Positions 51,532 through 60,501 of a stretch of DNA of 64,000 nucleotides are shown in pieces (the first letter of the stretch is position 1; every line of letters starts with the position of its first letter). Origin of the DNA: an uncultured Methylobacillus sp. Lineage in GTDB: Bacteria; Pseudomonadota; Gammaproteobacteria; Burkholderiales; Methylophilaceae. The notes below the pieces were generated by a model. That model was given only the letters and a program-made list of their open reading frames with translations, did no database searches and was not told where the DNA came from. The position numbers were made by a program, and so were the translations under genes. The stretch is from positions 1 to 64,000 of the forward strand of contig CAMLDO010000004.1 in assembly GCA_946478865.1 (NCBI GenBank), given 5' to 3'.

Positions 51532-52729
51532 ACCCGGCGTAGATGTGCTGGCGATTGAACGGATAATCCTGCTTGCCGCCCTTGTGCGCCTTGCCGCCCA
51601 GTATCTGGAACAGCGCCATCCAGTTGCGCTCGAATGCATAGGCTGAACCGGCCATGTAGATGCGCCAGATGCGGTACTTGTGCTCGCCGATAAGGTCGAG
51701 CGCCTGCTGCTGCCTGTCTTCCAGCCGCTCCACCCAGTTCCACAGCGTCTTCGCATAATGCGGGCGCAGATTTTCCGCATCCAGCGGCTCCAGCCCGGCC
51801 CTGGACATCTCCTCGATCACATTGGAAACATGAGTGAGCTCGCCGCCGGGGAAAACGTAATCGTCGACGAATTCCGCGATTCCGCTGCCAAGGCCATGCG
51901 CATCGACCGCCGTGGAAGTAATGCCGTGATTCATGACCAGCCCGCCGGGACGCAGCAGTCGCTGAATCTTCCCGAAATATTCGGGCAGGTGGCGTCGTCC
52001 GACGTGCTCGAACATGCCGACGCTGGCGATCTTGTCGTAGGACGGGTCCTCCGGCACGTCGCGGTAATCCATGAGCTTTACCTCCACCCGCCCCTCCAGC
52101 CCGCGTCGCCGAATTTCTTCCTGCACATAATCGCGCTGGTTGTCCGAGAGCGTAATGCCGGTGGCCTGCACGCCGTACTTTTCCGCCGCCCACAGAACCA
52201 GGCCGCCCCAGCCGCAGCCGATATCCAAAAAGCGCTCGCCGCCTTTGAGCATGAGCTTCTTGCAGATGTGGTCGAGCTTTTTCTCCTGCGCGATATCGAG
52301 GCTGTCTTCGGGATGCTCGAAATAGGCACAGGAATAGACGCGGTTACGATCCAGCCACAGGCCGTAGAAATCGTTGGAGACGTCATAGTGATAGGTGATG
52401 TTGCGGCGGTCGCTGCTGCGCGTGTGGCGCCACCAGCGCCAGTCGGTGGCGATGCGGTTATTGACGGGCGTTTCGGCGCTGCATAGGGTGCGGCCGAGAT
52501 CGAGGATATCGCGCGGTTTGCCGTGCAGGTCGATCCAGCCCTCCACATAAGCCCGCGCCAGACCGCCGAGGCTGGGCTTGGCCAGCACGCGCAGGGCGCG
52601 CGGATCGGAGGCGTGAATGCGCACGACAGGCTCCTCCTCGGCAACCACGGCGCCGTCCCAAAGGTGTACCGCCAGCGGCAAGCCGCGCAGCTTTTCCCCT
52701 AATTGCTTGAGCAAAACGTTCTTCAGCAT
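51530..52729 (-). CDS. cfa: cyclopropane-fatty-acyl-phospholipid synthase
   Basis: A 399-residue SAM-dependent enzyme. The SAM site is FLDIGCGWGGLVLWAAEKYG, followed by GITLSDNQRDYVQEEI, and SVGMFEHVGRRHLPEYF carries the conserved Glu-His. It adds a methylene group across cis double bonds of membrane phospholipids, usually under stress or in stationary phase. It is convergent with the PQQ dehydrogenase gene and appears to be a single gene. Confidence 0.93.
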   Translation of the reverse strand: MLKNVLLKQLGEKLRGLPLAVHLWDGAVVAEEEPVVRIHASDPRALRVLAKPSLGGLARAYVEGWIDLHGKPRDILDLGRTLCSAETPVNNRIATDWRWWRHTRSSDRRNITYHYDVSNDFYGLWLDRNRVYSCAYFEHPEDSLDIAQEKKLDHICKKLMLKGGERFLDIGCGWGGLVLWAAEKYGVQATGITLSDNQRDYVQEEIRRRGLEGRVEVKLMDYRDVPEDPSYDKIASVGMFEHVGRRHLPEYFGKIQRLLRPGGLVMNHGITSTAVDAHGLGSGIAEFVDDYVFPGGELTHVSNVIEEMSRAGLEPLDAENLRPHYAKTLWNWVERLEDRQQQALDLIGEHKYRIWRIYMAGSAYAFERNWMALFQILGGKAHKGGKQDYPFNRQHIYAG

Positions 52730-52820
52730 ACTTCCCTCCTTGTTTTTGTTCAGGATGGAGAAACAGGACTGTCGGACGAGGGTAAGACACTTGGCTCTGC
52801 AGTGAATTCCAGCAAGCGAC

Positions 52821-52897
52821 TCATGAAAATCATTAGGTTCAATTCATGACCTCCACGAATTCACTTCAGTGCCGCCTCGGTATAGTACGAAGCACGG
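52821..52897 (+). promoter_or_regulatory. pqqA1 control region with repeated TCATGA
   Basis: TCATGAAAATCA (52821-52832), 10 bases, TTCATGA (52843-52849), 29 bases, then GGTATAGTACGAA (52879-52891) with -10 box TATAGT. All spacings are identical to those in front of pqqA2 (56343-56413), although the DNA between is not conserved. The two TCATGA sites would be centred near -46 and -69, typical of activator binding. Confidence 0.8.
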
Positions 52898-52953
52898 ATA
52901 ACCGGCACAAGGTTTTCCGTGAGCATTTTTAACGACAACCAGGAGATCAAAAC

Positions 52954-53025
52954 ATGTGGACCAAGCCCCAAGCTACTGAAATGCGTTTCGGCTTTGAAGT
53001 GACCATGTACGTTTGCAACCGCTAA
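52954..53025 (+). CDS. pqqA: PQQ precursor peptide PqqA, copy 1
   Basis: A 23-residue peptide [23 protein letters not shown]. The Glu15 and Tyr19 of the EVTMY motif are the residues joined to build pyrroloquinoline quinone. AGGAG lies before the ATG. No pqqB-pqqE genes follow; ahpC is the next gene. The identical peptide is encoded again at 56471. It presumably feeds the cofactor supply of the PQQ dehydrogenase at 49565. Confidence 0.97.
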   Translation: MWTKPQATEMRFGFEVTMYVCNR

Positions 53026-53040
53026 TTTGCGATTGCGCGT

Positions 53041-53063
53041 CGGAAATCACGATGTGATTTCCG
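53041..53063 (+). other. hairpin after pqqA1
   Basis: CGGAAATCAC-GAT-GTGATTTCCG has perfect 10-base arms, 15 bases after the pqqA1 stop and just before a separate terminator. It may protect the short pqqA mRNA from decay. Confidence 0.65.
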
Positions 53064-53071
53064 GTCACACG

Positions 53072-53100
53072 AACGGCAGCTTCGGCTGCCGTTTTCATTT
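53072..53100 (+). terminator. terminator of pqqA1
   Basis: AACGGCAGC-TTCG-GCTGCCGTT is a 9-base stem with a stable TTCG loop, then TTCATTTT. Confidence 0.88.
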
Positions 53101-53231
53101 TGTGGGAGGGGAAGATTAATTAATAGATTTATACAATCAAACTAATAATAACAATCAATTTGTGCTATTGAATTCCATTCCCTAGAATGCACTCCATCGT
53201 AGTTCAACTCACCAACCTGATGGAGGAAACA

Positions 53232-53801
53232 ATGGCAACATCCCTGATCAATACCGAAGTCCAACCGTTCAAGGCGCAAGCCTTCCATAACGGAAAGTTC
53301 ATCGAAGTCACCGAAGCCAGCCTGAAGGGCAAATGGTCGGTCATCATCTTCATGCCGGCTGCCTTCACCTTCAATTGCCCGACCGAAGTCGAAGACGCTG
53401 CCGACAACTACGCCGAATTCCAGAAGGCTGGCACCGAGGTCTACATCGTCACCACCGACACCCACTTCTCGCACAAGGTGTGGCATGAAACCTCCCCGGC
53501 CGTGGGCAAGGCGAAGTTCCCGCTGGTGGGCGACCCGACCCACGCACTGACCAATGCGTTCGGCGTGCACATTCCGGAAGAAGGCCTGGCATTGCGCGGC
53601 ACCTTCGTGATCAACCCGGACGGCGTGATCAAGACCGTGGAAATCCATTCCAACGAAATCGCCCGCGACGTGAAGGAAACGCTGCGCAAGCTCAAGGCTG
53701 CCCAGTACACCGCCGCCAACCCCGGCCAAGTGTGCCCGGCCAAGTGGAACGAAGGCGCCAAGACGCTGACCCCGTCCCTGGACCTGGTCGGCAAGATCTA
53801 A
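53232..53801 (+). CDS. ahpC: alkyl hydroperoxide reductase subunit C (peroxiredoxin)
   Basis: A 189-residue typical 2-Cys peroxiredoxin: peroxidatic Cys49 in FTFNCPTE and resolving Cys168 in GQVCPAKW. It reduces hydrogen peroxide and organic peroxides and is recycled by AhpF. GGAGG lies before the ATG at 53232; a longer frame exists but has no such site. It is followed by a partial-terminator hairpin and ahpF. The AT-rich upstream DNA may hold an OxyR site but I could not identify one with confidence. Confidence 0.96.
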   Translation: MATSLINTEVQPFKAQAFHNGKFIEVTEASLKGKWSVIIFMPAAFTFNCPTEVEDAADNYAEFQKAGTEVYIVTTDTHFSHKVWHETSPAVGKAKFPLVGDPTHALTNAFGVHIPEEGLALRGTFVINPDGVIKTVEIHSNEIARDVKETLRKLKAAQYTAANPGQVCPAKWNEGAKTLTPSLDLVGKI

Positions 53802-53814
53802 GCAACAGGCAAGA

Positions 53815-53842
53815 CGCCCGGACAGACCGTCCGGGCGGTTTT
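53815..53842 (+). terminator. attenuating terminator between ahpC and ahpF
   Basis: CGCCCGGAC-AGACC-GTCCGGGCG followed by GTTTT. A terminator here lets ahpC be made in excess over ahpF from one promoter. Confidence 0.8.
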
Positions 53843-53873
53843 ACCCTCAAGAGTCAATTTAAGGATACGAATC

Positions 53874-55418
53874 ATGTTGGACGCCAATATCAAGAATCAG
53901 CTGCAAGCGTACTTCGAGAAGCTGACGCAGCAGATCGACATCGTCGCCAATCTCGACGACAGCGCGGCTTCGCGCGAGATGCTGGAACTGCTGGAAGATA
54001 TCGCCGGCCTGTCCAGCAGGATTACCCTGGAGCAACGCCGCGACGCGAACGAGCGTGCGCCGTCGTTCTCGCTCAACCGCCCCGGTGAAAACATTGGCGT
54101 ACGTTTCGCCGGCATCCCGATGGGCCACGAATTCACCTCGCTGGTGCTGGCGCTGCTGCAAGTCGGCGGCCATCCGCCCAAGGTCGAGGACGACGTCATC
54201 GAGCAGGTGAAGAGCCTCAAGGGCGAATTCCGCTTCGAGACCTATATTTCGCTTTCGTGCCACAACTGCCCGGAAGTCGTGCAGGCGCTGAACCTGATGT
54301 CCATCCTCAACCCGAACGTCACCCATGTGATGATCGACGGCGCGCTGTTCCAGAAGGAAGTGGACGAGCGTCAGATCATGGCGGTGCCGTCGGTCTATCT
54401 CAACGGCCAGAAGTTCGGCGACGGCCGCATGGAACTGGGCGAAATCCTCGCGAAGATCGACACCAACGCCTCCGCGCGTGATGCCGACAAGCTGTCGCAG
54501 AAGGATCCGTTCGACGTGCTCATCGTGGGCGGCGGCCCTGCCGGCGCATCAGCTGCGATCTACACGGCGCGCAAAGGCATCCGCACTGGCATCGTCGCCG
54601 AGCGCTTCGGCGGACAGGTGATGGATACGCTGGGCATCGAGAACTTCATTTCGGTAAAGGAGACCGAAGGGCCCAAGCTGGTCGCGGCGCTGGAAGAGCA
54701 CGTGAAGAGCTACGAGGTGGATATCATGAACCTGCAACGCGCCGAGGAGCTGATTCCCGGCGATGTGATGGAAATCCGCCTCACCAATGGCGCGATCCTC
54801 AAAAGCAAGACCGTGATCCTCGCTACCGGTGCGCGCTGGCGCGAAATGAACGTGCCGGGCGAGAAGGAATACCGCGGCAAGGGCGTGGCCTACTGCCCGC
54901 ACTGCGACGGCCCGCTGTTCAAGGGCAAGCACGTCGCGGTGATCGGCGGCGGCAACTCCGGTGTGGAAGCCGCAATCGACCTCGCTGGCATCGTGGCCCA
55001 CGTCACGCTGCTCGAATTCAACGACCACCTGCGTGCGGACGCGGTGCTGCAGAAGAAGCTGCATAGTCTCTCCAACGTGACGGTGATCGTGAACGCGCAG
55101 ACCACGGAAGTCATGGGCGACGGCCACAAGGTGAGCGGCCTCAACTACACCGACCGCGCCACCGGTCAATGGCACCATGTCGAACTGGCCGGCGTGTTCG
55201 TGCAGATCGGGCTGGTACCCAATACCGACTGGCTCAAGGGCACGATAAGCTTAAGCAAGTACGGCGAGATCGAAGTCGATGCGCACGGCATGACCAACAT
55301 CCCCGGCGTATTCGCCGCGGGTGATGTGACGACCGCGCCCTACAAGCAGATCATCACTGCGATGGGCGATGGCGCGAAGGCCGCGCTGGGCACCTTCGAT
55401 CATCTGATCCGCCATTAG
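53874..55418 (+). CDS. ahpF: alkyl hydroperoxide reductase subunit F
   Basis: A 514-residue flavoprotein. The N-terminal double-thioredoxin part carries Cys129-His-Asn-Cys132. The FAD/NADH module has [21 protein letters not shown] and the redox pair Cys341-Pro-His-Cys344 (AYCPHCDG), with [15 protein letters not shown] near the end. It passes electrons from NADH to AhpC. It lies 72 bases after ahpC, beyond an attenuator. Confidence 0.96.
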   Translation: MLDANIKNQLQAYFEKLTQQIDIVANLDDSAASREMLELLEDIAGLSSRITLEQRRDANERAPSFSLNRPGENIGVRFAGIPMGHEFTSLVLALLQVGGHPPKVEDDVIEQVKSLKGEFRFETYISLSCHNCPEVVQALNLMSILNPNVTHVMIDGALFQKEVDERQIMAVPSVYLNGQKFGDGRMELGEILAKIDTNASARDADKLSQKDPFDVLIVGGGPAGASAAIYTARKGIRTGIVAERFGGQVMDTLGIENFISVKETEGPKLVAALEEHVKSYEVDIMNLQRAEELIPGDVMEIRLTNGAILKSKTVILATGARWREMNVPGEKEYRGKGVAYCPHCDGPLFKGKHVAVIGGGNSGVEAAIDLAGIVAHVTLLEFNDHLRADAVLQKKLHSLSNVTVIVNAQTTEVMGDGHKVSGLNYTDRATGQWHHVELAGVFVQIGLVPNTDWLKGTISLSKYGEIEVDAHGMTNIPGVFAAGDVTTAPYKQIITAMGDGAKAALGTFDHLIRH

Positions 55419-55434
55419 GCATCATGGCAACTTG

Positions 55435-55470
55435 GCCGGGAACCGGAACATTTCCGCTTCCCGGCTTTTT
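55435..55470 (+). terminator. terminator after ahpF
   Basis: GCCGGGAA and TTCCCGGC enclose an inner stem CGGAA/TTCCG, followed by TTTTT. Confidence 0.9.
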
Positions 55471-55485
55471 CATGGATATAACTCG

Positions 55486-56331
55486 ATGACACGCATGCTG
55501 ATATTGCTGCTGGGATGGTTGATGGCCTTCGCGGCAGTCGCGGGCGAACGTATCCTCGATACGCAGGATGGCCGTGTACTCACGCGCAAGCAACTTGCGA
55601 GCGAAATCGCCGGCAAAGACTATCTCCTGCTCGGCGAACTGCACGACAATGCCGCCCATCATCGCGCGCGCGCCGGGCTGCTAACGCTGCTCAAGCCTGC
55701 GCCTCTCGTCGTCGTCGCGGAACATCTGCAATACGGCAAGGCTTTCAGCCCGCAAGGCGACCTTCTTGCAAATCTGGAACTTGCCGGCTTCGACGCTCGG
55801 GGCTGGGAATGGCCTTTGCATGAACCGCTGTTCCAGGCCATCGCCGACCTCGGGCTGCCCCTGCTCGGCGGCAACCTGGCTCCGGCCGAAGCGAAACAGG
55901 TGGCGCGCGAAGGACGGGGCGCGCTGCCATCCCGCTTGGCTGAACGTATCGCCCGCCACCCATTGACGCCCGAAGCGGAACAAGCGCTCGATCGCGATTT
56001 GGCGCTTGGCCATTGCGGTCACATGCCGGACAAGATGCTGTCAGGGATGCGCCTTGCCCAGCGCGCACGCGACGCGGCCATGCTCGACATCTTGGAAAAC
56101 GCGCATGCGCATCCCGCTGTGCTCGTCGCCGGCAATGGCCATGTGCGCAAGGATTACGGCATTCCCAGCCTCATCGACAGCAGTTCGTACGTGAGTATCG
56201 GCTTTGTCGAGGAACCGGTCGCAAACCCGCAGGATTTCCGCCAGTTCGACTATCTCTGGGTGACGGAACCCGCATCTCGAAATGATCCTTGTGCCCAGTG
56301 GAATCAGGACGTTCCAGCCTCGCAAAAATGA
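55486..56331 (+). CDS. ChaN/Tiki-superfamily haem-binding-type protein
   Basis: A 281-residue exported protein with a signal sequence (MLILLLGWLMAFAAVAGE). The ChaN fold (DUF399, Tiki superfamily) shows in YLLLGELHDNAAHHRARAGLL, LVVVAEHL and PAVLVAGNGHVRKDYGIPSLI. ChaN-type proteins bind haem and are linked to iron uptake. No lipobox cysteine is seen. I start at the ATG at 55486; earlier codons fall inside the ahpF terminator. It stands alone between ahpF and pqqA2. Confidence 0.8.
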   Translation: MTRMLILLLGWLMAFAAVAGERILDTQDGRVLTRKQLASEIAGKDYLLLGELHDNAAHHRARAGLLTLLKPAPLVVVAEHLQYGKAFSPQGDLLANLELAGFDARGWEWPLHEPLFQAIADLGLPLLGGNLAPAEAKQVAREGRGALPSRLAERIARHPLTPEAEQALDRDLALGHCGHMPDKMLSGMRLAQRARDAAMLDILENAHAHPAVLVAGNGHVRKDYGIPSLIDSSSYVSIGFVEEPVANPQDFRQFDYLWVTEPASRNDPCAQWNQDVPASQK

Positions 56332-56342
56332 TGAGCCGACGT

Positions 56343-56419
56343 TCATGAAAATCACCAGCCTGTATTCATGAACGCACCGAATATCCTGGAAAAACAGTTG
56401 GGTATAGTACGAATCACGG
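56343..56419 (+). promoter_or_regulatory. pqqA2 control region with repeated TCATGA
   Basis: TCATGAAAATCA (56343-56354), 10 bases, TTCATGA (56365-56371), 29 bases, GGTATAGTACGAA (56401-56413). This is the same layout base for base as upstream of pqqA1, including CGAAT at the same offset in the 29-base spacer. The -10 box is TATAGT; no good -35 box. Confidence 0.8.
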
Positions 56420-56470
56420 GCATGGAGAAATGTGTCCGACATTCGAAAACCGACTGAAAGGAGAAACATC

Positions 56471-56542
56471 ATGTGGACCAAACCTCAAGCGACCGAAATG
56501 CGTTTCGGCTTCGAAGTCACGATGTACGTTTGCAACCGCTAA
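56471..56542 (+). CDS. pqqA: PQQ precursor peptide PqqA, copy 2
   Basis: A 23-residue peptide identical to that of copy 1, with several silent base changes (for example ccc/cct and gct/gcg). Glu15 and Tyr19 are present. GAAAGGAG lies before the ATG. A terminator follows at once, so it is transcribed alone. No other PQQ biosynthesis gene is in the window. Confidence 0.97.
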   Translation: MWTKPQATEMRFGFEVTMYVCNR

Positions 56543-56564
56543 TTCCTCCCGGCGGTAGCAACAA

Positions 56565-56592
56565 GAAACGGGGGCGATGAGCCCCCGTTTCC
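56565..56592 (+). terminator. terminator of pqqA2
   Basis: GAAACGGGGGC-GATGA-GCCCCCGTTTC is an 11-base perfect stem. The T-run on the plus strand is short, so it may be inefficient and allow read-through into the protease gene. Confidence 0.8.
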
Positions 56593-56618
56593 ATGTCCGG
56601 AAACCCAAGGAACCGACC

Positions 56619-57860
56619 ATGACAACAATAACGCTCATTTTTCTGGCCGTACTGTCCGCCACCATCGTCATTCGACTGTGGCTGGGCCTGCGTCATGTCG
56701 GCCACGTACAATCGCACCGCAATGCCGTGCCGGCGGCGTTTTCCCACACGATTTCCCTCGAGTCCCATCAGAAGGCAGCCGATTACACCGCGGCCAAGAC
56801 GCGGCTGACGCTGGCGCAAGCCGTCGTGCAGGCCTTGCTGCTGCTCGGCTTCACGCTGGGGGGAGGTTTGCAATGGCTGGATGAGGCATGGCGTGCACTG
56901 CTGCCCGAAACAGAGCTGTTGCGCGGCGCGCTCGTGATCGTATCGGCCTTCGTGGTGAGCAGCCTGGTCGATCTGCCTTTCGACTATTACAAGACGTTTA
57001 CCGTAGACGAGCGCTTCGGTTTCAACCGCATGTCGCGCGGCATGTTTTTCGGCGACATCGTGAAGCATGCGCTGGTCGGCATGGTGATGGGCGCGCCCAT
57101 CCTGTTCGCCGCACTATGGCTTATGAATGCGGCCGGTACGGCGTGGTGGCTGTATCTCTGGGTGATCTGGTCGGTGTTCAACCTGCTGATGCTGGCGATT
57201 TATCCGACTTTCATCGCCCCGTTGTTCAACAAGTTCGAACCCTTGGCTGACGACGCGCTCAAGACGCGCATCGAGGCATTGTTGACCAAGTGCGGTTTCC
57301 GCTCGCAAGGGCTATACGTCATGGACGGCTCGGCGCGCAGCAGCCACGGCAATGCCTATTTCACGGGCTTCGGCGCCGCCAAACGCGTGGTGTTCTTCGA
57401 CACCCTGCTTTCCCGACTTGAACCCGACGAAATCGAAGCCGTGCTCGCACATGAACTCGGCCACTACCGCCACCGCCATGTGTTCAAGCGCATCGCGATG
57501 CTGTTCGCGGTCAGCTTCGCCGGGCTCGCGCTGCTCGGCTGGCTCATCGATCAATCCTGGTTCTACATCGGCCTCGGCGTGCAAACACCCAGCACCTACA
57601 TGGGGCTGCTGCTGTTCCTGCTGGTGAGCCCGGTGTTCATGTTTTTGCTACGCCCGTTGCTGTCCGGCTATGCGCGCAGGAACGAGTTCGAGGCGGACGC
57701 CTATGCCGCGCAGCATGCGAACCCGCAACGCCTGGTGGAGGCCCTGGTCAAGCTGTACCGCGACAATGCATCGACCTTGACGCCGGACCGGCTGCACTCC
57801 GCGTTTTACGATTCGCATCCGCCGGCCAGCGCCCGCATCGCCAGACTGCAGGCGGCATAA
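56619..57860 (+). CDS. M48 family zinc metalloprotease, Ste24-like
   Basis: A 413-residue inner-membrane protease. About five to seven helices flank the zinc motif HELGH in VLAHELGHYRHRHVFK, with the later Glu in NEFEADAYAA completing the site. The long N-terminal membrane part (FDYYKTFTVDERFGFNRMS) is typical of Ste24/CAAX protease-1 proteins. It likely degrades or trims misfolded membrane proteins. GGAA precedes the ATG at 56619. The pqqA2 link is positional only. Confidence 0.9.
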   Translation: MTTITLIFLAVLSATIVIRLWLGLRHVGHVQSHRNAVPAAFSHTISLESHQKAADYTAAKTRLTLAQAVVQALLLLGFTLGGGLQWLDEAWRALLPETELLRGALVIVSAFVVSSLVDLPFDYYKTFTVDERFGFNRMSRGMFFGDIVKHALVGMVMGAPILFAALWLMNAAGTAWWLYLWVIWSVFNLLMLAIYPTFIAPLFNKFEPLADDALKTRIEALLTKCGFRSQGLYVMDGSARSSHGNAYFTGFGAAKRVVFFDTLLSRLEPDEIEAVLAHELGHYRHRHVFKRIAMLFAVSFAGLALLGWLIDQSWFYIGLGVQTPSTYMGLLLFLLVSPVFMFLLRPLLSGYARRNEFEADAYAAQHANPQRLVEALVKLYRDNASTLTPDRLHSAFYDSHPPASARIARLQAA

Positions 57861-57886
57861 AAAACCGGGGCTTGGCGGCCCCGGTT
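57858..57886 (-). terminator. terminator of DUF2325 operon
   Basis: On the minus strand AACCGGGGC-CGCCAA-GCCCCGGTT is followed by TTTTATG. It lies between the convergent protease and DUF2325 genes. Confidence 0.88.
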
Positions 57887-57894
57887 CGTACTGC

Positions 57895-59106
57895 TTAATC
57901 CTGAATTTCCGATTCGCTTTCTTCGTCGACCGTGAGGTGATCCAGCACCTGCAGGAAACTGCTCAGGCTGGGATTGCCGACAAAGGTACACGGCTTGCCG
58001 GTGCGCTTGCACTGCTCCTTGACCCGCCAGTAGGCGTTGTGACTGATGCATCCGGTCTGGCAGATGACCGCGTCTGCCGCGGAAATGACCGCTTCCAGCC
58101 GGCCGATGTTTTCTTCCTTGCCGCCATCGTGGTGCACGAACTCTCCGCCGCGCAATTTCACCAGGCTACGGAAATGCGGAATGGCATCGAGACGGCCGCC
58201 GACACACAGTACGGTGCGGCCATTCAGATGCTGCTGCTCGGCCTCCTGCTCTGCCCCTACCGCATCGCGCGTTGAAATCAGTTGCGCCAGTTCGGCCTCG
58301 AGCCGTCGCACATCTTCCTTAGCCGCCGAGTAATCCGTCTCCAATGCGGCATGCCGTTCCTTCAATGTCGAATAAGCGCCTTCGGCCAGTTGCAGGCGGT
58401 ACATCAGGCGCATGCTCTCATTGGCATCGGCGGCCTGCTCGCGCAGGCTGTCCCGCTCTGCGGCATAACGCTCGGCCAGTGCCTGATGCTGTACGCTTTC
58501 AGCCCGAGCAACATCCAGTTGCGCCTTCAGGTCGGCGATCTGCTCGATATAACGGTTGCAGGACTCGGTAACGCGCTGCTGCATGCGCGACAACTCGCGC
58601 GCCAGCATCGCATTCTCTTCCTGCAGCTTGCTCCAGGCCTGCTGCTCACGGCGCACCCCGGCGCCGATCTGATGCTGCAGCATATGAATATCGCCGTACA
58701 CGCGGATGCGGAACTCTTCAGTGCTGGCCGAATGCGTGAGCACGGCCCAGAACATCGCCGGGACATTATCGCCGACGATGGCCTCGCGCCATTTTTCCGC
58801 GAGCTCCTCGGTGGTCTTGAGTGCCTTGCATTGCTGCACGGCCAGCGCGAATTTCTTTTCCAGGGTCTTGTGCAGCAGGCTGGAAAGCGGCGATCGCGCG
58901 TTGCATTCGCTCGCGGCGGTACAGTGGATTTCATAATCGCTCGGCCGCTTGGGAAAGGTCATGACCTTGAGCACCAGCTCGCGGATTTCGCCGAGCTTGA
59001 AACACACCCCGATGACCGGGCAGTGATAGCGATGCCCCAGTTCCCAGAGCTTGTAGCGACGAGAGCCCTGCAGGACCGGCAGTGCGATGGGTGTCTCGGT
59101 CATCAT
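57895..59106 (-). CDS. coiled-coil protein with C-terminal DUF2325 domain
   Basis: A 403-residue protein. Residues 1-130 form an unknown domain with Cys residues, residues about 130-290 are a long coiled coil rich in Glu/Gln/Arg (LQEENAMLARELSRMQQR), and the last 100 residues are DUF2325: TVLCVGGRLDAIPHFRSLV, FVHHDGGKEENIGRLEAVI and CQTGCISHNAYWRVKEQCKR. The domain's Cys and His residues suggest metal or redox sensing. The ATG overlaps the upstream small gene's stop (ATGA). A strong Fur box precedes that gene, so iron controls both. Function unknown. Confidence 0.85.
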   Translation of the reverse strand: MMTETPIALPVLQGSRRYKLWELGHRYHCPVIGVCFKLGEIRELVLKVMTFPKRPSDYEIHCTAASECNARSPLSSLLHKTLEKKFALAVQQCKALKTTEELAEKWREAIVGDNVPAMFWAVLTHSASTEEFRIRVYGDIHMLQHQIGAGVRREQQAWSKLQEENAMLARELSRMQQRVTESCNRYIEQIADLKAQLDVARAESVQHQALAERYAAERDSLREQAADANESMRLMYRLQLAEGAYSTLKERHAALETDYSAAKEDVRRLEAELAQLISTRDAVGAEQEAEQQHLNGRTVLCVGGRLDAIPHFRSLVKLRGGEFVHHDGGKEENIGRLEAVISAADAVICQTGCISHNAYWRVKEQCKRTGKPCTFVGNPSLSSFLQVLDHLTVDEESESEIQD

Positions 59107-59351
59107 GGCCGCCCCTCGATGTCAAATCTGGGCTGCCAGGCATCGCTCAGTTCGTCGCAGGTTTTTTGCAGCACTGCGGGAAGGTCGTCGCGTTGCGCCA
59201 GTCCTTCCAGATGGCAATAAATCTGTTGCCCGATGCGGGGCGAAGGCTGTTGCTGCGCTTGCGTCGCATAGGAATGAAACAGGCACAGCAGCGCAGAAAT
59301 CGCCGCATCCACGCTGACGGCAGATACGGGTTGTTCAAGTTCCAAAGGCAT
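59103..59351 (-). CDS. small hypothetical protein, first gene of Fur-controlled DUF2325 operon
   Basis: An 82-residue soluble helical protein, not recognised (ISALLCLFHSYATQAQ, GQQIYCHLEGLAQRDDLPAVLQ). AGGAG lies nine bases before the ATG. It has two cysteines and no signal peptide. It overlaps the DUF2325 gene by four bases. The Fur box 30-44 bases upstream implies expression when iron is scarce. Confidence 0.72.
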   Translation of the reverse strand: MPLELEQPVSAVSVDAAISALLCLFHSYATQAQQQPSPRIGQQIYCHLEGLAQRDDLPAVLQKTCDELSDAWQPRFDIEGRP

Positions 59352-59380
59352 GATGGCGATCTCCTATGAGTTTTGTTATT

Positions 59381-59395
59381 GATAATCATTCTCAT
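59381..59395 (-). promoter_or_regulatory. Fur box of DUF2325 operon
   Basis: TGATAAT-C-ATTCTCA matches the 7-1-7 Fur core at 13 of 14 positions. It lies 30 bases before the ATG at 59351. Confidence 0.9.
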
Positions 59396-59437
59396 TTAAT
59401 AGGAGAAAAACGTCAACCCCCCCGCTTACATCTGCTA

Positions 59438-60364
59438 TCAGCTCAGCTGAGTGCGCGTCTGCAACAGGTCGCTTTCATGGAACAGCTCGGAAATCCAGTC
59501 GATGAAGGCGCGCACCTTGGTGGACAGATGCCGGTTCTGGGGATAGAGCGCGTGGATGGGCAGATCCTCGGAAAGATAGGTGCCGAGCACAACGACAAGC
59601 TGGCCGGAAGCGATATAGTCCTGGACCATGTAAGTCGGCAGCTGTGCAATGCCTACGCCGGCAAGCGCGGCATGCGTGCAAGCTTCGCCATCGTTGAACA
59701 GGACCGGTTTACCGCTCATCAACTGATTTCTTTCGCCGTCCTTGCTGAAGTCAAATTCGAAGACCTTGCCGTGCGTGGTCGAGGAAAAATAGTGTATTCC
59801 GACATGACGCTCGATATCCGCCGGGACTTGCGGCATACCGTATTCGGCAACATAGGCGGGGCTTGCGCAGGTCACGAATTTCACTGACGCCACACGACGC
59901 GCCACCAGCGAAAGATCGGTGAGCTCCCCGCCCCGGATCACGCAATCCACCCCTTCCTCGAGCAGATCGACGCGACGGTCGTTGCATCCCATCTCGATCG
60001 AGATTTCGGGGTAGCGATCCATGAAATCGCGCAGCGCCGGAATAATGATGCGTCGCCCCAGCGAACCCGGCACATCGACGCGCAGCCGTCCCTTGGGACT
60101 GGCCGTGGCCTGGCTGACCAGCGCTTCCGTCTCTTCCAGCTCCTGCAGCAACTGAACAGCGCGCTCGTAATACGCGGCCCCGTCGGTCGTGACGCTGACC
60201 CGTCGCGTGGTTCGGTTAAGCAGCTTGACGCGCAGCCGCGATTCCAGCGCCTGTACCTGGGCGGATACCGTGGTCTTGGGCACGTTCAGCGATATGGCCG
60301 CCTTGGTAAAGCCTCCCAGTTCGACCACGCGCGTAAAGGCCAGCATTGTATCGAAACGGTCCAT
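59438..60364 (-). CDS. LysR family transcriptional regulator
   Basis: A 308-residue regulator. The N-terminal winged helix-turn-helix is FTRVVELGGFTKAAISLNVPKTTVSAQVQALESRLRVKLLNRTTR, split here by position 8-52. A type 2 periplasmic-binding-like effector domain follows (GSLGRRIIIPALRDF, DCVIRGGELTDLSLVARRV). It belongs to the large group resembling AaeR/DmlR. It is divergent from the SDR - hydrolase - RND operon and probably controls it; the shared 137-base gap is AT-rich. Confidence 0.92.
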   Translation of the reverse strand: MDRFDTMLAFTRVVELGGFTKAAISLNVPKTTVSAQVQALESRLRVKLLNRTTRRVSVTTDGAAYYERAVQLLQELEETEALVSQATASPKGRLRVDVPGSLGRRIIIPALRDFMDRYPEISIEMGCNDRRVDLLEEGVDCVIRGGELTDLSLVARRVASVKFVTCASPAYVAEYGMPQVPADIERHVGIHYFSSTTHGKVFEFDFSKDGERNQLMSGKPVLFNDGEACTHAALAGVGIAQLPTYMVQDYIASGQLVVVLGTYLSEDLPIHALYPQNRHLSTKVRAFIDWISELFHESDLLQTRTQLS

Positions 60365-60501
60365 ATGATCTTTCCTTATCGGCCTTATTGTCCATTAATC
60401 ATGGACAGTATTTCTAATAATACCTTGTTTATCCAGTTTATTTGCATAGATATAGTGGCTCCCAGTTTCACTCATTACCAATTGAACAGGAGATACACAC
60501 C

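Noticed and set aside
53101..53231. Possible OxyR site in the AT-rich DNA upstream of ahpC
   Set aside because: Scattered ATAG/CTAT-like fragments occur but the four-part OxyR spacing is not met, so it is no better than chance in AT-rich sequence.
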